A stretch of DNA of 47,613 nucleotides from the NCBI GenBank assembly GCA_964412895.1, contig CAYPQK010000010.1:1-47613 (forward strand). Direction: 5' to 3'. Under the pieces are notes generated by a model. It did not search any database, was not told where the DNA came from, and worked only from the letters and a program-made list of their open reading frames with translations. This stretch comes from CALMRE01 sp964412895 (lineage in GTDB: Bacteria > UBP6 > UBA1177 > JAKLFG01). The position numbers and the translations under genes are program-made. Below are positions 1-7,771 of the stretch, one piece after another (position 1 is the stretch's first letter; each line of letters begins with the position of its first letter).

Positions 1-65
1 GTTTCGCTATCCGTGAAGGCGGCCGCACCGTGGGCGCCGGCGTTGTTACCAAGATCATAGAATAA
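1..65 (+). CDS. tuf: Elongation factor Tu, C-terminal end only (partial)
   Basis: The first bases read in frame as FAIREGGRTVGAGVVTKIIE and then TAA, starting at base 3. This is the invariant last strand of EF-Tu domain 3, the GTPase that carries aminoacyl-tRNA to the ribosome. The rest of the gene lies upstream of the window. tuf directly before rpsJ is the usual junction between the str and S10 operons, and only 17 bases separate them, so cotranscription is likely. Confidence 0.95.
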   Translation, partial: FAIREGGRTVGAGVVTKIIE

Positions 66-82
66 ACTAGAGAGGTGGCAAG

Positions 83-391
83 GTGAGCGACAGGATCAGA
101 ATCAAGCTTAAGGCGTTCGATCACAAGCTGCTGGACGGCTCGGTCAACGAGATCATCGATACGGTCACCCGGACGGGCGCCCGCATCGCCGGTCCCATCC
201 CGCTGCCGACGAAGATACACAAGTATTGCGTCCTCCGTTCGCCGCATGTCGACAAGAAGTCGCGCGAACAGTTCGAGATGCGCGTACACCGCCGGATACT
301 CGATATTCTCAATCCCACTTCGCAGACCATGGACGAACTGATGAAGACCGACCTTTCCGCCGGAGTGGAGATCGAGATCAAGACCAGCTAG
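83..391 (+). CDS. rpsJ: 30S ribosomal protein S10 (NusE)
   Basis: This 102-residue protein matches S10 in length and sequence, from MSDRIRIKLKAFDHKLLD through IPLPTKIHKYCVLRSPHVDKK to VEIEIKTS. S10 sits in the head of the small subunit and is also the NusE component of transcription antitermination complexes. The start is a GTG preceded by an AGAGGTGG ribosome-binding site. It opens the S10 block, 17 bases after tuf. No separate promoter is visible in that gap, so it is probably read through from tuf. Confidence 0.97.
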   Translation: MSDRIRIKLKAFDHKLLDGSVNEIIDTVTRTGARIAGPIPLPTKIHKYCVLRSPHVDKKSREQFEMRVHRRILDILNPTSQTMDELMKTDLSAGVEIEIKTS

Positions 392-430
392 GGTGCCCGT
401 TAAAAGAGAGTTAAAACGGAGAGGGATACC

Positions 431-1057
431 ATGACCGCAGGACTAATTGGAAAAAAGGTCGGGATGACACAGATCTTCAGTGAAGACGGTGTGTCGATAC
501 CCGTGACCGTGATCGAGGCCGGCCCCTGCTTCATCATACAGAAGAAAAGCACGGACAAGGATGGCTATTCGGCCATTCAGCTCGGTTTCGAAAAGAAGGA
601 AAAGAATGTGCTGAAGCCGGAGGCGGGCCATTTCAAGGCGGCCGGCAAGGGGATCTACCGGCGCTTGAAGGAGTTCCGCGTGGATGACGCCGATCTGGGC
701 GGGTTCAATCTCGGCGACGAACTGAAGGCCGATCTGTTCAAGGTGGGAGAGAAGGTCAGGGTCACCGGCTTTTCGAAGGGCCGCGGATTCACCGGCGTGG
801 TGAAGCGCTGGAGCTTCTCCGGCGGCTGTGACGCTCACGGCTCCAAGTTCCACCGCAAAGGCGGCGCGATCGGCCAGAATGTCCATCCGGGCAAGGTCTG
901 GAAGGGCAAGAAGATGCCCGGCAGATACGGCAACGAGCAGGTGACGGTGAAGAATCTCGAGGTGGTCAAGATATACCCCGAGAAGAACCTCATCCTCGTC
1001 AAGGGTGCCATTCCCGGAGCGGCCGGCGGCGTAGTGTACATCAAGAGAATCAAGTAG
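431..1057 (+). CDS. rplC: 50S ribosomal protein L3
   Basis: The product is 208 residues, normal for L3. It begins MTAGLIGKKVGMTQIFSEDG and carries the loop KGRGFTGVVKRW followed by a Gly/His-rich stretch ending GKKMPGRYGNE, which reaches toward the peptidyl transferase centre. L3 is an early-assembly 23S rRNA binder. The start ATG follows GGAGAGGG. A 39-base gap separates it from rpsJ and 9 bases from rplD. Confidence 0.97.
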   Translation: MTAGLIGKKVGMTQIFSEDGVSIPVTVIEAGPCFIIQKKSTDKDGYSAIQLGFEKKEKNVLKPEAGHFKAAGKGIYRRLKEFRVDDADLGGFNLGDELKADLFKVGEKVRVTGFSKGRGFTGVVKRWSFSGGCDAHGSKFHRKGGAIGQNVHPGKVWKGKKMPGRYGNEQVTVKNLEVVKIYPEKNLILVKGAIPGAAGGVVYIKRIK

Positions 1058-1066
1058 GAGGCCGAG

Positions 1067-1699
1067 ATGCCCGTAATAGATGTATTCGATCGCGACAAGA
1101 AGAAGGTCGGCAGCTTTGAGCTGAACGACAAGATATTCTCGATCGCGTGGAAGGAGAAACAGGTCGCGGTCTACGAGACGGTCCGTATGCAGACCGCCGG
1201 CTGGCGCGCGGGGACCCACGCGACCAAGACCGTTTCGACCGTTTCGGGCGGCAATTCCAAGCCGTTCCACCAGAAAGGTACCGGCCGCGCCCGCCGCGGT
1301 ACGACTCGCGCCGGCATCTGCCGGGGCGGCTATGTCATCCTCGGCCCGCAGCCGCGCGATTATTCCTACACGGTGCCGACCAAGAAGCGCCGTCTGGCGG
1401 TCAAGGCGGTCCTGTCGGAGCGCCTCGAAAGCGGCAACCTGTTCGTCGTGAAGGGTTTCAACTTCGAGAAGATCCAGACCAAGGCGGCCGCCACGCTTCT
1501 TAAGAAGACCTGGAACATCCCGGAAGCGGTCATCATCGCCGGCGACGGCGAGGACAATTTCATCATGAGCGTACGCAACATCCCTGAATATCTAGTGTTG
1601 CACTTCACGCAGGTGAACCTGTACGACATCGTCGCCTACAAATCGATCATCATGACCGAAGAGGCGGCGACATACATCAACGAGGTCTACGCGTCATGA
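1067..1699 (+). CDS. rplD: 50S ribosomal protein L4
   Basis: The 210-residue product has the L4 signature, including the exit-tunnel loop segment KPFHQKGTGRARRGTTRAG and the core LKKTWNIPEAVIIAG. L4 binds 23S rRNA domain I and lines the exit tunnel. In some bacteria it also represses its own operon; no such control can be shown from this sequence. The start ATG follows AGGAGGCC. The stop overlaps the rplW start by four bases (ATGA), indicating translational coupling. Confidence 0.97.
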   Translation: MPVIDVFDRDKKKVGSFELNDKIFSIAWKEKQVAVYETVRMQTAGWRAGTHATKTVSTVSGGNSKPFHQKGTGRARRGTTRAGICRGGYVILGPQPRDYSYTVPTKKRRLAVKAVLSERLESGNLFVVKGFNFEKIQTKAAATLLKKTWNIPEAVIIAGDGEDNFIMSVRNIPEYLVLHFTQVNLYDIVAYKSIIMTEEAATYINEVYAS

Positions 1700-1995
1700 A
1701 AAAACTACAGTACTTCGGCATAATCAAGCGCCCCATCATCACCGAGAAGTCGACGGCGCTCTCGCGCGGCGAGGACAAGGGGTATCTCTTCGAGGTCGCT
1801 ATGGACGCCAGAAAAGAAGAGATAAAAGAGGCGATAGAGAATCTCTTTGATGTCAAGGTCAAGGAGGTCAATACCGTCATCGTCCGGGGTAAGGTCAAGC
1901 AGGTGAAACGGGTCACCGGCAAGCGGAACAACCGGAAAAAGGCTTATGTGACCCTGCAGAAGGGCTACAGCATCAACTTTATCCAAGGTGTATAA
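1696..1995 (+). CDS. rplW: 50S ribosomal protein L23
   Basis: L23 surrounds the exit of the nascent-chain tunnel and is a docking site for trigger factor and SRP. The 99-residue product has the family hallmarks IIKRPIITEKSTALSR near the N terminus and VKEVNTVIVRGKVK in the middle, followed by the basic segment KRNNRKKAYVTL. Length is normal. The ATG overlaps the rplD stop (ATGA), so it is coupled to L4 synthesis. Confidence 0.96.
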   Translation: MKKLQYFGIIKRPIITEKSTALSRGEDKGYLFEVAMDARKEEIKEAIENLFDVKVKEVNTVIVRGKVKQVKRVTGKRNNRKKAYVTLQKGYSINFIQGV

Positions 1996-2014
1996 CCACA
2001 AAGGGGAATAGCAG

Positions 2015-2845
2015 ATGGGTATCAAGATCTACAACCCCACATCGGCGGGCCGGCGGAACATGTCGGTGGCCGATCATTCCGAGCTGTCGAGCAAACGGCC
2101 CGAGAAGGGGCTGGTCCGCTCCATTAAGAAATCGGGCGGTCGCAACGCTCACGGCCGGATCACCACGCGCCATCGGGGCGGCGGCAACAAAAAACTGTAC
2201 CGCATCATCGATTTCAAGCGTGATAAGATCGATGTCCCCGGCAAAGTGGCGGCGATCGAGTACGATCCGAACCGCAATGCCCGCATCGCGCTCATCCATT
2301 ACCTTGACGGCGAGAAGCGCTATATCATCGCCCCCGAGAAGATCGCGGTCGGCGATACGATCGTCAGCACCGACAAGGACGCCGATGTCCGTCCCGGCAA
2401 CGCGATGAAGCTCCGCTTCGTGCCGGTGGGCACCTTCATTCACAATGTCGAGCTCAAGATCGGCAAAGGCGGCCAGATCGCCCGCGCCGCGGCGACCGGC
2501 ATCCAGCTCCTCGGCAAGGAGGGCGACTACGCCACCGTCAGAATGCCGTCGGGCGAGATACGGCTCATCGCTCTGGAGTGCCGCGCCACGATAGGGCAGG
2601 TCGGCAATTCCGAGTTCGCCAATATCCGCGTCGGAAAGGCGGGCAAAACGCGCTGGCTCGGCCGGCGGCCGAAGGTGCGCGGCGTGGTCATGAACCCGAT
2701 CGACCATCCGCATGGCGGCGGCGAAGGCAAGACCGCGGGCGGCCGTCATCCGGTCTCTCCGTGGGGCATGCCGACCAGAGGCTACAAGACGCGCAACAGC
2801 AAACGGACCGATCGCTTCCGGATCCGTCGGCGTGGAAAAAAGTAA
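2015..2845 (+). CDS. rplB: 50S ribosomal protein L2
   Basis: L2 is a primary 23S rRNA binder needed for subunit association and peptidyl transferase. The 276-residue product is standard length and shows the GRNAHGRITTRHRGGGNKK block, the EYDPNRNARIALI block and the signature VVMNPIDHPHGGGEGKT, whose His lies near the catalytic centre. The start follows AAAGGGGAATAGCAG. It lies 19 bases after rplW. Confidence 0.98.
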   Translation: MGIKIYNPTSAGRRNMSVADHSELSSKRPEKGLVRSIKKSGGRNAHGRITTRHRGGGNKKLYRIIDFKRDKIDVPGKVAAIEYDPNRNARIALIHYLDGEKRYIIAPEKIAVGDTIVSTDKDADVRPGNAMKLRFVPVGTFIHNVELKIGKGGQIARAAATGIQLLGKEGDYATVRMPSGEIRLIALECRATIGQVGNSEFANIRVGKAGKTRWLGRRPKVRGVVMNPIDHPHGGGEGKTAGGRHPVSPWGMPTRGYKTRNSKRTDRFRIRRRGKK

Positions 2846-2881
2846 TACAATAGGATAAACCGCGAGAACGAGGGAGGATAC

Positions 2882-3151
2882 ATGCCGCGCTCAATCAAGA
2901 AGGGGCCGTTCGTAGATGAACACCTCTGGAAAAAGGTCGTCAAATCGATCGATTCGGGTGACCGGAAACCGATAAAGACCTGGTCGCGCCGCTCGACGAT
3001 ACTGCCGGAGATGGTGGGGCTCACCTTCGCCGTGCATAACGGGCAGAAGTTTATTCCGGTCTTCGTCACCGAGGAGATGGTCGGGTTCAAGTTGGGTGAA
3101 TTCTCCCCCACGCGGACCTTCCGTAGCCATGCCGGTGCGCAGAAAAAATAA
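2882..3151 (+). CDS. rpsS: 30S ribosomal protein S19
   Basis: The product is 89 residues, beginning MPRSIKKGPFVDEHLWKKV and ending with the GEFSPTRTFRSHAGAQKK tail typical of S19. S19 forms a complex with S13 in the head of the small subunit near the A-site tRNA. The start ATG follows GAGGGAGGATAC, a strong ribosome-binding site. The flanking gaps (36 and 65 bases) are larger than elsewhere in the operon and show no clear regulatory structure. Confidence 0.97.
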   Translation: MPRSIKKGPFVDEHLWKKVVKSIDSGDRKPIKTWSRRSTILPEMVGLTFAVHNGQKFIPVFVTEEMVGFKLGEFSPTRTFRSHAGAQKK

Positions 3152-3216
3152 GTTGCAAAACTGAGGAAAATGAATAGAGTACCCCCGCTTTATTTCTTGC
3201 GAGCTGGAGAGAGGCA

Positions 3217-3582
3217 ATGGAAACGAGAACCGTAAAGGCAACCCTGAAATATTACCGGATGAGTCCGCGCCGTGTCCGGGAAGTAGCCGATATCATTCGC
3301 GGCAAGCGGGCCGAGGAGGCACAGAATATCCTCGATTTCACCAACCGTCGCGCCGCCGGTGCGCTGAAGAAACTTCTCAACTCGGCGATCGCCAATGCGG
3401 AGAACAACTTCAGTCTTGATCCCGACAAGCTGTTCGTCACGCTGGTCACGGTCGACGAGGGTCCCATGTGGAAACGCTTCGTCACCAAGTCCCACGGCCG
3501 CGCCAGCCGCATCGTCAAACGGACGAGCCATGTGACGCTGGAGTTGGGCGAAAAGAGCACGAAGAGCGAAAAAGAAGCATAA
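3217..3582 (+). CDS. rplV: 50S ribosomal protein L22
   Basis: L22 spans all rRNA domains of the large subunit, and its beta hairpin lines the exit tunnel near the macrolide site. The 121-residue product shows YYRMSPRRVREVADIIRGK and the hairpin signature VDEGPMWKRFVTKSHGRAS. The end of the hairpin normally leads into a short basic or acidic tail, here KSTKSEKEA. The start ATG follows GGAGAGAGGCA. Confidence 0.97.
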   Translation: METRTVKATLKYYRMSPRRVREVADIIRGKRAEEAQNILDFTNRRAAGALKKLLNSAIANAENNFSLDPDKLFVTLVTVDEGPMWKRFVTKSHGRASRIVKRTSHVTLELGEKSTKSEKEA

Positions 3583-3597
3583 TACAGGAGGTGTCGC

Positions 3598-4266
3598 TTG
3601 GGTCAGAAAGTCAATCCCATCGGTCTGCGGCTCGGTATCACGAGAACGTGGAATTCCGTGTGGTATTCGCACCGGAGCTACGCGAAGTGGCTTCATGAGG
3701 ACATCAAGATCCGCAAGGAGATAAAGAAGGAATTCTACGCCGCGGGCCTTTCGAACCTCAACATCGAGCGTTCGGGCGACAAGGTCAAGGTCACACTGCA
3801 CGCCGCCAAGCCGGGCATCATCGTCGGCAAGCAGGGCGCGGGCATCGAGAAGATCAAGGCGATCGTCGCCAAGATCGCCAAGGGGGCGCAGGAGATATTC
3901 GTGCAGCCCGAAGAGGTGAAGAAACCCGAGATCGACGCCCAGCTCGTCTCCGAGAGCATCGCCGAGCAGATCGAGAAACGGGCCCATTTCCGCCGCGTCA
4001 TGAAACGGGCGATGGGCAACGCGATCAAGAGCGGCATCGAGGGGATCAAGGTGCAGGTCGGCGGCCGTCTGGGCGGCAACGAGATCGCACGGGTCGAGCG
4101 CTACCACGAAGGGCGTACGCCGCTCCACACGCTGCGCGCCAACATCGAATTCGGACAGGCGACCGCGATGACCTCCTACGGCACCATCGGCATCAAGGTC
4201 TGGATATATAAAGGCGAGGTCTCGAAGCGTTTCGAGGCCAAGCGTAAAGGCGCAAAAAAGAATTAA
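3598..4266 (+). CDS. rpsC: 30S ribosomal protein S3
   Basis: S3 forms part of the mRNA entry channel and its helicase. The 222-residue product begins MGQKVNPIGLRLGITRTWNS, contains the KH-domain motif IIVGKQGAGIEKIK and the C-terminal S3 block GRLGGNEIARVERYHEGRTPLHTLR (shown here as its key residues). The initiation codon is TTG at 3598, set by AGGAGGTG at 3588-3595. It lies 15 bases after rplV. Confidence 0.96.
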   Translation: MGQKVNPIGLRLGITRTWNSVWYSHRSYAKWLHEDIKIRKEIKKEFYAAGLSNLNIERSGDKVKVTLHAAKPGIIVGKQGAGIEKIKAIVAKIAKGAQEIFVQPEEVKKPEIDAQLVSESIAEQIEKRAHFRRVMKRAMGNAIKSGIEGIKVQVGGRLGGNEIARVERYHEGRTPLHTLRANIEFGQATAMTSYGTIGIKVWIYKGEVSKRFEAKRKGAKKN

Positions 4267-4287
4267 CCTAAGGGATAGGTAGTCGTC

Positions 4288-4707
4288 ATGTTGATGCCGA
4301 ACAAGGTAAAATATAGGAAGATGATGAAAGGCCGCATGGCCGGCATCGCCACCTCCTGCAACGCTATCGATTTCGGTGAGTATGCGCTCAAGGCGCTCGA
4401 GAGCGGCTGGATCACCAGCCGGCAGATCGAGGCGGCGCGTGTCGCCATAATGCGTATCGCCCGTAAAGGCGGCCGCATGTGGATACGGGTGTTCCCCGAT
4501 AAGCCGATCACCAAGAAGCCGCAGGAAACGAGAATGGGCAAGGGTAAGGGCAACCCCGAGGAGTGGGTCTGTGTCGTCAAACCGGGCCGCATCCTGTTCG
4601 AGCTTGGCGATCTTGATGTCGACGCCGCGAAAGAGGCGCTTCGGCTCGCCGCCTACAAACTTCCGGTAAAGACCAAGGTCGTTGTGAAGGGAGACGAGAT
4701 AAAATGA
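4288..4707 (+). CDS. rplP: 50S ribosomal protein L16
   Basis: L16 binds near the A site and helps position aminoacyl-tRNA. The 139-residue product starts MLMPNKVKYRKMMKGRM, agreeing with the family consensus MLMPKRVKYRK, so the first ATG is preferred over the ATG two codons later. The central GGRMWIRVFPDKPITKKP and GKGNPEEWVCVVKPGRILFE blocks are diagnostic. The ribosome-binding site is weak. The stop overlaps the rpmC start by four bases. Confidence 0.97.
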   Translation: MLMPNKVKYRKMMKGRMAGIATSCNAIDFGEYALKALESGWITSRQIEAARVAIMRIARKGGRMWIRVFPDKPITKKPQETRMGKGKGNPEEWVCVVKPGRILFELGDLDVDAAKEALRLAAYKLPVKTKVVVKGDEIK

Positions 4708-4904
4708 AGACGGCAGAACTGAAGAAAAAGAACGCGGAGGAGCTCAAGGAGATGCTCCATACCCTTGAGGAGGAGCATTTCAATCTGCGGGTCCAGAAGG
4801 CTATGGGACAGCTCCAGAACTCATCCCGCATCAGGCTGGTCAAGAAGGATATAGCGCGCGTTAATACCCTTCTTACCGAGAACACAGCTGTGGATAAGAG
4901 GTAA
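4704..4904 (+). CDS. rpmC: 50S ribosomal protein L29
   Basis: L29 is a small helical-hairpin protein beside L23 at the tunnel exit. The 66-residue product has the family pattern: acidic/basic helix MKTAELKKKNAEELKEML, the EEEHFNLRVQKAMGQLQN core and the LVKKDIARVNTLL second helix. It is coupled to rplP by an ATGA overlap and is followed after three bases by rpsQ. Confidence 0.96.
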   Translation: MKTAELKKKNAEELKEMLHTLEEEHFNLRVQKAMGQLQNSSRIRLVKKDIARVNTLLTENTAVDKR

Positions 4905-4907
4905 GCG

Positions 4908-5186
4908 ATGAAAACAGAAAGTCATAAGAGAACTCTTACCGGCGTGGTGGTGAGCGACAAGGCCGACAAGACCGTGACCGTCATGGTGACGCGTCGCTAC
5001 AAGCACCCGCTCTACAAGAAGATGGTCACCGCGCGTAAGAAATACATGGCGCACGACGAGCAGAATCTCTGCAAGAGCGGCGACCGCGTCCGCATTCGCG
5101 AATGTGCTCCGGTCAGCGCGCGGAAGCGTTGGCTCGTGGTCGATAAGGTCGAGAAGAGTACGGCGCAGGAGGGGGGCAAGTCATGA
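4908..5186 (+). CDS. rpsQ: 30S ribosomal protein S17
   Basis: S17 is an OB-fold primary 16S rRNA binder. The product is 92 residues, slightly longer than the common length of about 84 to 87. It shows the family blocks LTGVVVSDKADKTVTVMV, RYKHPLYKKMV and GDRVRIRECAPVSARKRW. The extra length is a short C-terminal tail, EKSTAQEGGKS. Its stop overlaps the rplN start by four bases. Confidence 0.96.
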   Translation: MKTESHKRTLTGVVVSDKADKTVTVMVTRRYKHPLYKKMVTARKKYMAHDEQNLCKSGDRVRIRECAPVSARKRWLVVDKVEKSTAQEGGKS

Positions 5187-5551
5187 TACAGGAACAATCG
5201 AGACTCGCCGTCGCCGACAATTCCGGCGCGAAGGAAGTGCAGTGTATCAAGGTATACGGCGGCTCCAAGCGGAGATACGCCGGGATCGGCGATGTCATCG
5301 TCGTGGCGGTCAAGGATGCCGAGCCGAGAGGCAAGGTGAAGAAGGGCGAAGTGAAACGGGCGGTCATCGTGCGGCAGGCCAAGGAGCTCAAGCGCGAGGA
5401 CGGTTCGTACATCCGCTTTGACGACAATGCGGTCGTCATCCTCGACGATTACTATGAACCGATAGGCACCCGTGTTTTCGGTCCGGTGGCGCGCGAGCTC
5501 CGGACGAAGGGTTTCATGAAGATCATCTCGCTGGCCCCTGAGGTCCTGTAA
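5183..5551 (+). CDS. rplN: 50S ribosomal protein L14
   Basis: L14 contacts 16S rRNA in an intersubunit bridge. The 122-residue product is exactly family length and shows MIQEQSRLAVADNSGAKEVQ, the IGDVIVVAVKDA block and the C-terminal RVFGPVARELR followed by FMKIISLAPEVL. The start ATG follows AGGAGGGGGCAAGTC at the end of rpsQ. Confidence 0.97.
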   Translation: MIQEQSRLAVADNSGAKEVQCIKVYGGSKRRYAGIGDVIVVAVKDAEPRGKVKKGEVKRAVIVRQAKELKREDGSYIRFDDNAVVILDDYYEPIGTRVFGPVARELRTKGFMKIISLAPEVL

Positions 5552-5561
5552 GGAGAATACC

Positions 5562-5882
5562 ATGAGTACGATGGCCAATATCAAGAAGAACGACACGATC
5601 CGCGTCATCACCGGAAAGGACAAGGGCAAGACCGGCAAGGTCCTCCGCGTCCTCACCAAGAACGAGAAGGTGATCGTGGAGAACATCAATGTGTACAAGA
5701 AGCACCAGAAGCAGGGGCCGAACCGCGAGGCGGGGATCGTCGACAAAGCGATGCCCATCCATGTCTCGAATGTGCAGGCCGTCTGCCCGAAGTGCTCCGA
5801 GGCGACCTCGTTCCGGCGCAAGCAGCTGAGCGACGGTAAACGGATCCGCTTCTGCCGCAAATGCGGCGAAACCATAGAATAA
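5562..5882 (+). CDS. rplX: 50S ribosomal protein L24, zinc-ribbon type
   Basis: L24 nucleates large-subunit assembly. The 106-residue product has the KOW motif IRVITGKDKGKTGKVLRV and the ENINVYKKHQK block. The C-terminal half carries paired cysteines at positions 75, 78, 98 and 101 (CPKC and CRKC), as in L24 forms that bind zinc. A second in-frame ATG lies three codons in. The AAGGAG at 5550-5555 is correctly spaced for the first. Confidence 0.96.
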   Translation: MSTMANIKKNDTIRVITGKDKGKTGKVLRVLTKNEKVIVENINVYKKHQKQGPNREAGIVDKAMPIHVSNVQAVCPKCSEATSFRRKQLSDGKRIRFCRKCGETIE

Positions 5883-5895
5883 GTGGAGACGATCG

Positions 5896-6585
5896 ATGGC
5901 TGAGAAGCAGCAGAAAGAGACCAAGGAAAAAGCTCCGGCGGCCGAGAAGCAGCCGAAGGCGGCGAAAGAAAAGGCGGCCCCGGCGGGCGAGAAACAGCCC
6001 AAGGCGGCGAAAGAAAAGGCCCCGGCCGAGCCCCAGCCGAAATACACCAGCAGGATGCGCACTTTCTACGAGAACGAGATCCGTCCCGCGCTCGCCAAGG
6101 AACTGGAGATCTCCAATCCCATGGCGATACCGCGCGTCGAAAAGATCGTTCTGAACATGGGCGTCGGCGAAGCGATAACCAACAAGAAGATACTTGAGGA
6201 CGCGGTGCGCGAGCTTACGGCGATCGCCGGCCAGAAACCGGTCATCAACAAGGCGCGCAAGTCGATCGCGACCTTCAAACTTCGCGAGGGTATGCCCATC
6301 GGGACCTCGGTCATCCTGCGCAACGATCGTATGTTCGATTTCCTCGACCGCCTCATATCGGTAGCCCTGCCCCGCGTCAAGGACTTCCGCGGCATCTCCG
6401 GGAAGGCGTTCGACGGACGCGGCAACTACACGCTCGGCATCAAGGATTTCATGATATTCCCCGAGATCGACTTCAACAAGGTCGAACAGACCAAGGGACT
6501 GAATGTCACGATCTGCACCTCCGCCCGTAATGACAAAGAGGCGAAGGCGCTCCTCAAGATGTTCGGCATGCCGTTCAATAACTGA
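5896..6585 (+). CDS. rplE: 50S ribosomal protein L5 with a repetitive N-terminal extension
   Basis: L5 binds 5S rRNA and contacts the P-site tRNA. The core from about residue 50 onward is normal: ISNPMAIPRVEKIVLNMGVG, KPVINKARKSIATFKLREG and FPEIDFNKVEQTKGLNVTI. The protein is 229 residues, about 50 longer than usual. The extra N terminus is made of three near-repeats of about 14 residues based on EKQPKAAKEKAPA. The extension is in frame, has its own ATG with GGAG at normal spacing, and directly follows rplX. Translation from an internal methionine at residue 54 cannot be excluded, though no good ribosome-binding site was seen there. Confidence 0.95.
   Translation: MAEKQQKETKEKAPAAEKQPKAAKEKAAPAGEKQPKAAKEKAPAEPQPKYTSRMRTFYENEIRPALAKELEISNPMAIPRVEKIVLNMGVGEAITNKKILEDAVRELTAIAGQKPVINKARKSIATFKLREGMPIGTSVILRNDRMFDFLDRLISVALPRVKDFRGISGKAFDGRGNYTLGIKDFMIFPEIDFNKVEQTKGLNVTICTSARNDKEAKALLKMFGMPFNN
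5902..6030 (+). repeat. Three tandem 42-45 bp repeats inside rplE
   Basis: Units at 5902-5943, 5944-5988 and 5989-6030 encode three similar Lys/Ala/Glu/Pro peptides. Units 2 and 3 share long identical runs such as AAGGCGGCGAAAGAAAAGG. Unit 1 is more diverged. Unit 2 is one codon longer. In-frame tandem duplication within a ribosomal protein gene explains the L5 extension. Confidence 0.85.
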
Positions 6586-6610
6586 GAAAGAAAGATAAGG
6601 AGGACGATCA

Positions 6611-6796
6611 GTGGCCAGATTGACGATGAGGCTCAAGGCGGTCAGAAAGCCGACCTTCTCGACGCGGTTCCATAACCGTTGTCCGCTGTGCGGCCGCGCC
6701 CGGGCCTACATTAGGAAATTCGACATGTGCCGGCTCTGTTTCCGTAAACTGGCGACCAACGGGCTCATTCCCGGCGTCACCAAATCGAGCTGGTAA
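6611..6796 (+). CDS. rpsN: 30S ribosomal protein S14, short zinc-binding type
   Basis: The product is 61 residues, the length of the short type Z form. Its zinc ligands are Cys24, Cys27, Cys40 and Cys43 (CPLC and CRLC), and the C terminus GVTKSSW is canonical. S14 helps assemble the head of the small subunit. The start is GTG at 6611 behind AAGGAGG. A zinc-free paralog could exist elsewhere in the genome, but none is in this window. Confidence 0.96.
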   Translation: MARLTMRLKAVRKPTFSTRFHNRCPLCGRARAYIRKFDMCRLCFRKLATNGLIPGVTKSSW

Positions 6797-6807
6797 GGGA
6801 GGAACAC

Positions 6808-7200
6808 ATGAATGATCTGATATCCAATTACCTTACCCGGATACGCAACGCGATGCGGGCGGACCACGAAACGGTCGTCGGTATTCCCTCCTCGTATGTC
6901 GTCGAGGGGATCAGTCAGGTGCTCAAGGAAGAGGGCTACATCAGCGACTTCCGCGTCACCATGGTCGGCGCCAAGAAGACTATCGCGGTCGATATTCGGT
7001 ATCATCGCGGCAAGCCGGTCATCTCGCATGTCGAGCGGGTCAGCAAGCCCGGGTGCCGCGTCTATATGCCGGCGAAGGACATCCCGTATGTCCGCGCGGG
7101 CCTCGGGGTCTGCATCGTGTCGACCTCGAAGGGCATTCTGACCGACAAAAAGGCGCGCGAGCTCAACATCGGTGGCGAGCTCCTGTGCAATATTTGGTAG
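6808..7200 (+). CDS. rpsH: 30S ribosomal protein S8
   Basis: S8 is a primary binder of the central domain of 16S rRNA. The 130-residue product starts MNDLISNYLTRIRNAMRADH and has the C-terminal signature GLGVCIVSTSKGILTDKKAR followed by ending GGELLCNIW, all typical. The start ATG follows AAGGGAGGAACAC. In some bacteria S8 represses the spc operon; no matching mRNA site was recognised here. Confidence 0.97.
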   Translation: MNDLISNYLTRIRNAMRADHETVVGIPSSYVVEGISQVLKEEGYISDFRVTMVGAKKTIAVDIRYHRGKPVISHVERVSKPGCRVYMPAKDIPYVRAGLGVCIVSTSKGILTDKKARELNIGGELLCNIW

Positions 7201-7217
7201 TAACGAGGAGGTAAACC

Positions 7218-7754
7218 GTGTCAAGAATAGGGAAAAGACCGATACCCTTCGACAGCAAGATCGAGGTATCGCTGAAGGGGGATGTGCTCCGGGTCAAAGG
7301 CCCGAAGGGTACCCTCGAACGGACGGTGCATCCGAAGATTTCGGTGCGCATCGAGAACAATACCATCATCGTCGAACGCAAGAATGAAGAGAAGGAAAGC
7401 AAGTCGCTCCACGGGCTGTTCCGCATGCTCCTCAGCAACATGGTCGTCGGTGTCACCACCGGCTTCACCAAGGTGCTCGAGGTGAAGGGTACCGGTTACA
7501 AGTTCGAGATGAAGGGGAATAAGATCGGGTTTGCGCTCGGCTTCTCCCATCCCGTCGAACTGGAGATACCCAAGGGGATCACCGCCGAGGTGAAGGTCAA
7601 CGAAATAACGCTGACCGCCGCCGATAAGCAGTTGCTCGGCGACTTCGCGGCGAAGATAAAGGCGTTGCGCCCGGTCGAACCCTACAAGGGTAAGGGCGTC
7701 AGCTATCGCGGTCAGGTTATCAGACGCAAGGCCGGTAAGGCTGCCGGTAAGTAA
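7218..7754 (+). CDS. rplF: 50S ribosomal protein L6
   Basis: L6 lies near the GTPase-associated centre. The 178-residue product has MSRIGKRPIPFDSKIEVSL at the N terminus, the repeated L6 domain motifs, and the C-terminal family signature RPVEPYKGKGVSYRGQVIRR. The start is GTG at 7218, positioned by GAGGAGG at 7205-7211. It is 17 bases from both neighbours. Confidence 0.97.
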   Translation: MSRIGKRPIPFDSKIEVSLKGDVLRVKGPKGTLERTVHPKISVRIENNTIIVERKNEEKESKSLHGLFRMLLSNMVVGVTTGFTKVLEVKGTGYKFEMKGNKIGFALGFSHPVELEIPKGITAEVKVNEITLTAADKQLLGDFAAKIKALRPVEPYKGKGVSYRGQVIRRKAGKAAGK

Positions 7755-7771
7755 ACAAGGGGAGGCCCGAT

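Noticed and set aside
443..1270. Long minus-strand open frame opposite rplC-rplD
   Set aside because: It is the antisense of certain ribosomal genes in GC-rich DNA, with repetitive Leu/Asp/Arg composition and no family pattern. Similar long shadow frames lie opposite rpsC, rplR-rpsE, ilvE, htpG and the kinase gene and were all discarded.
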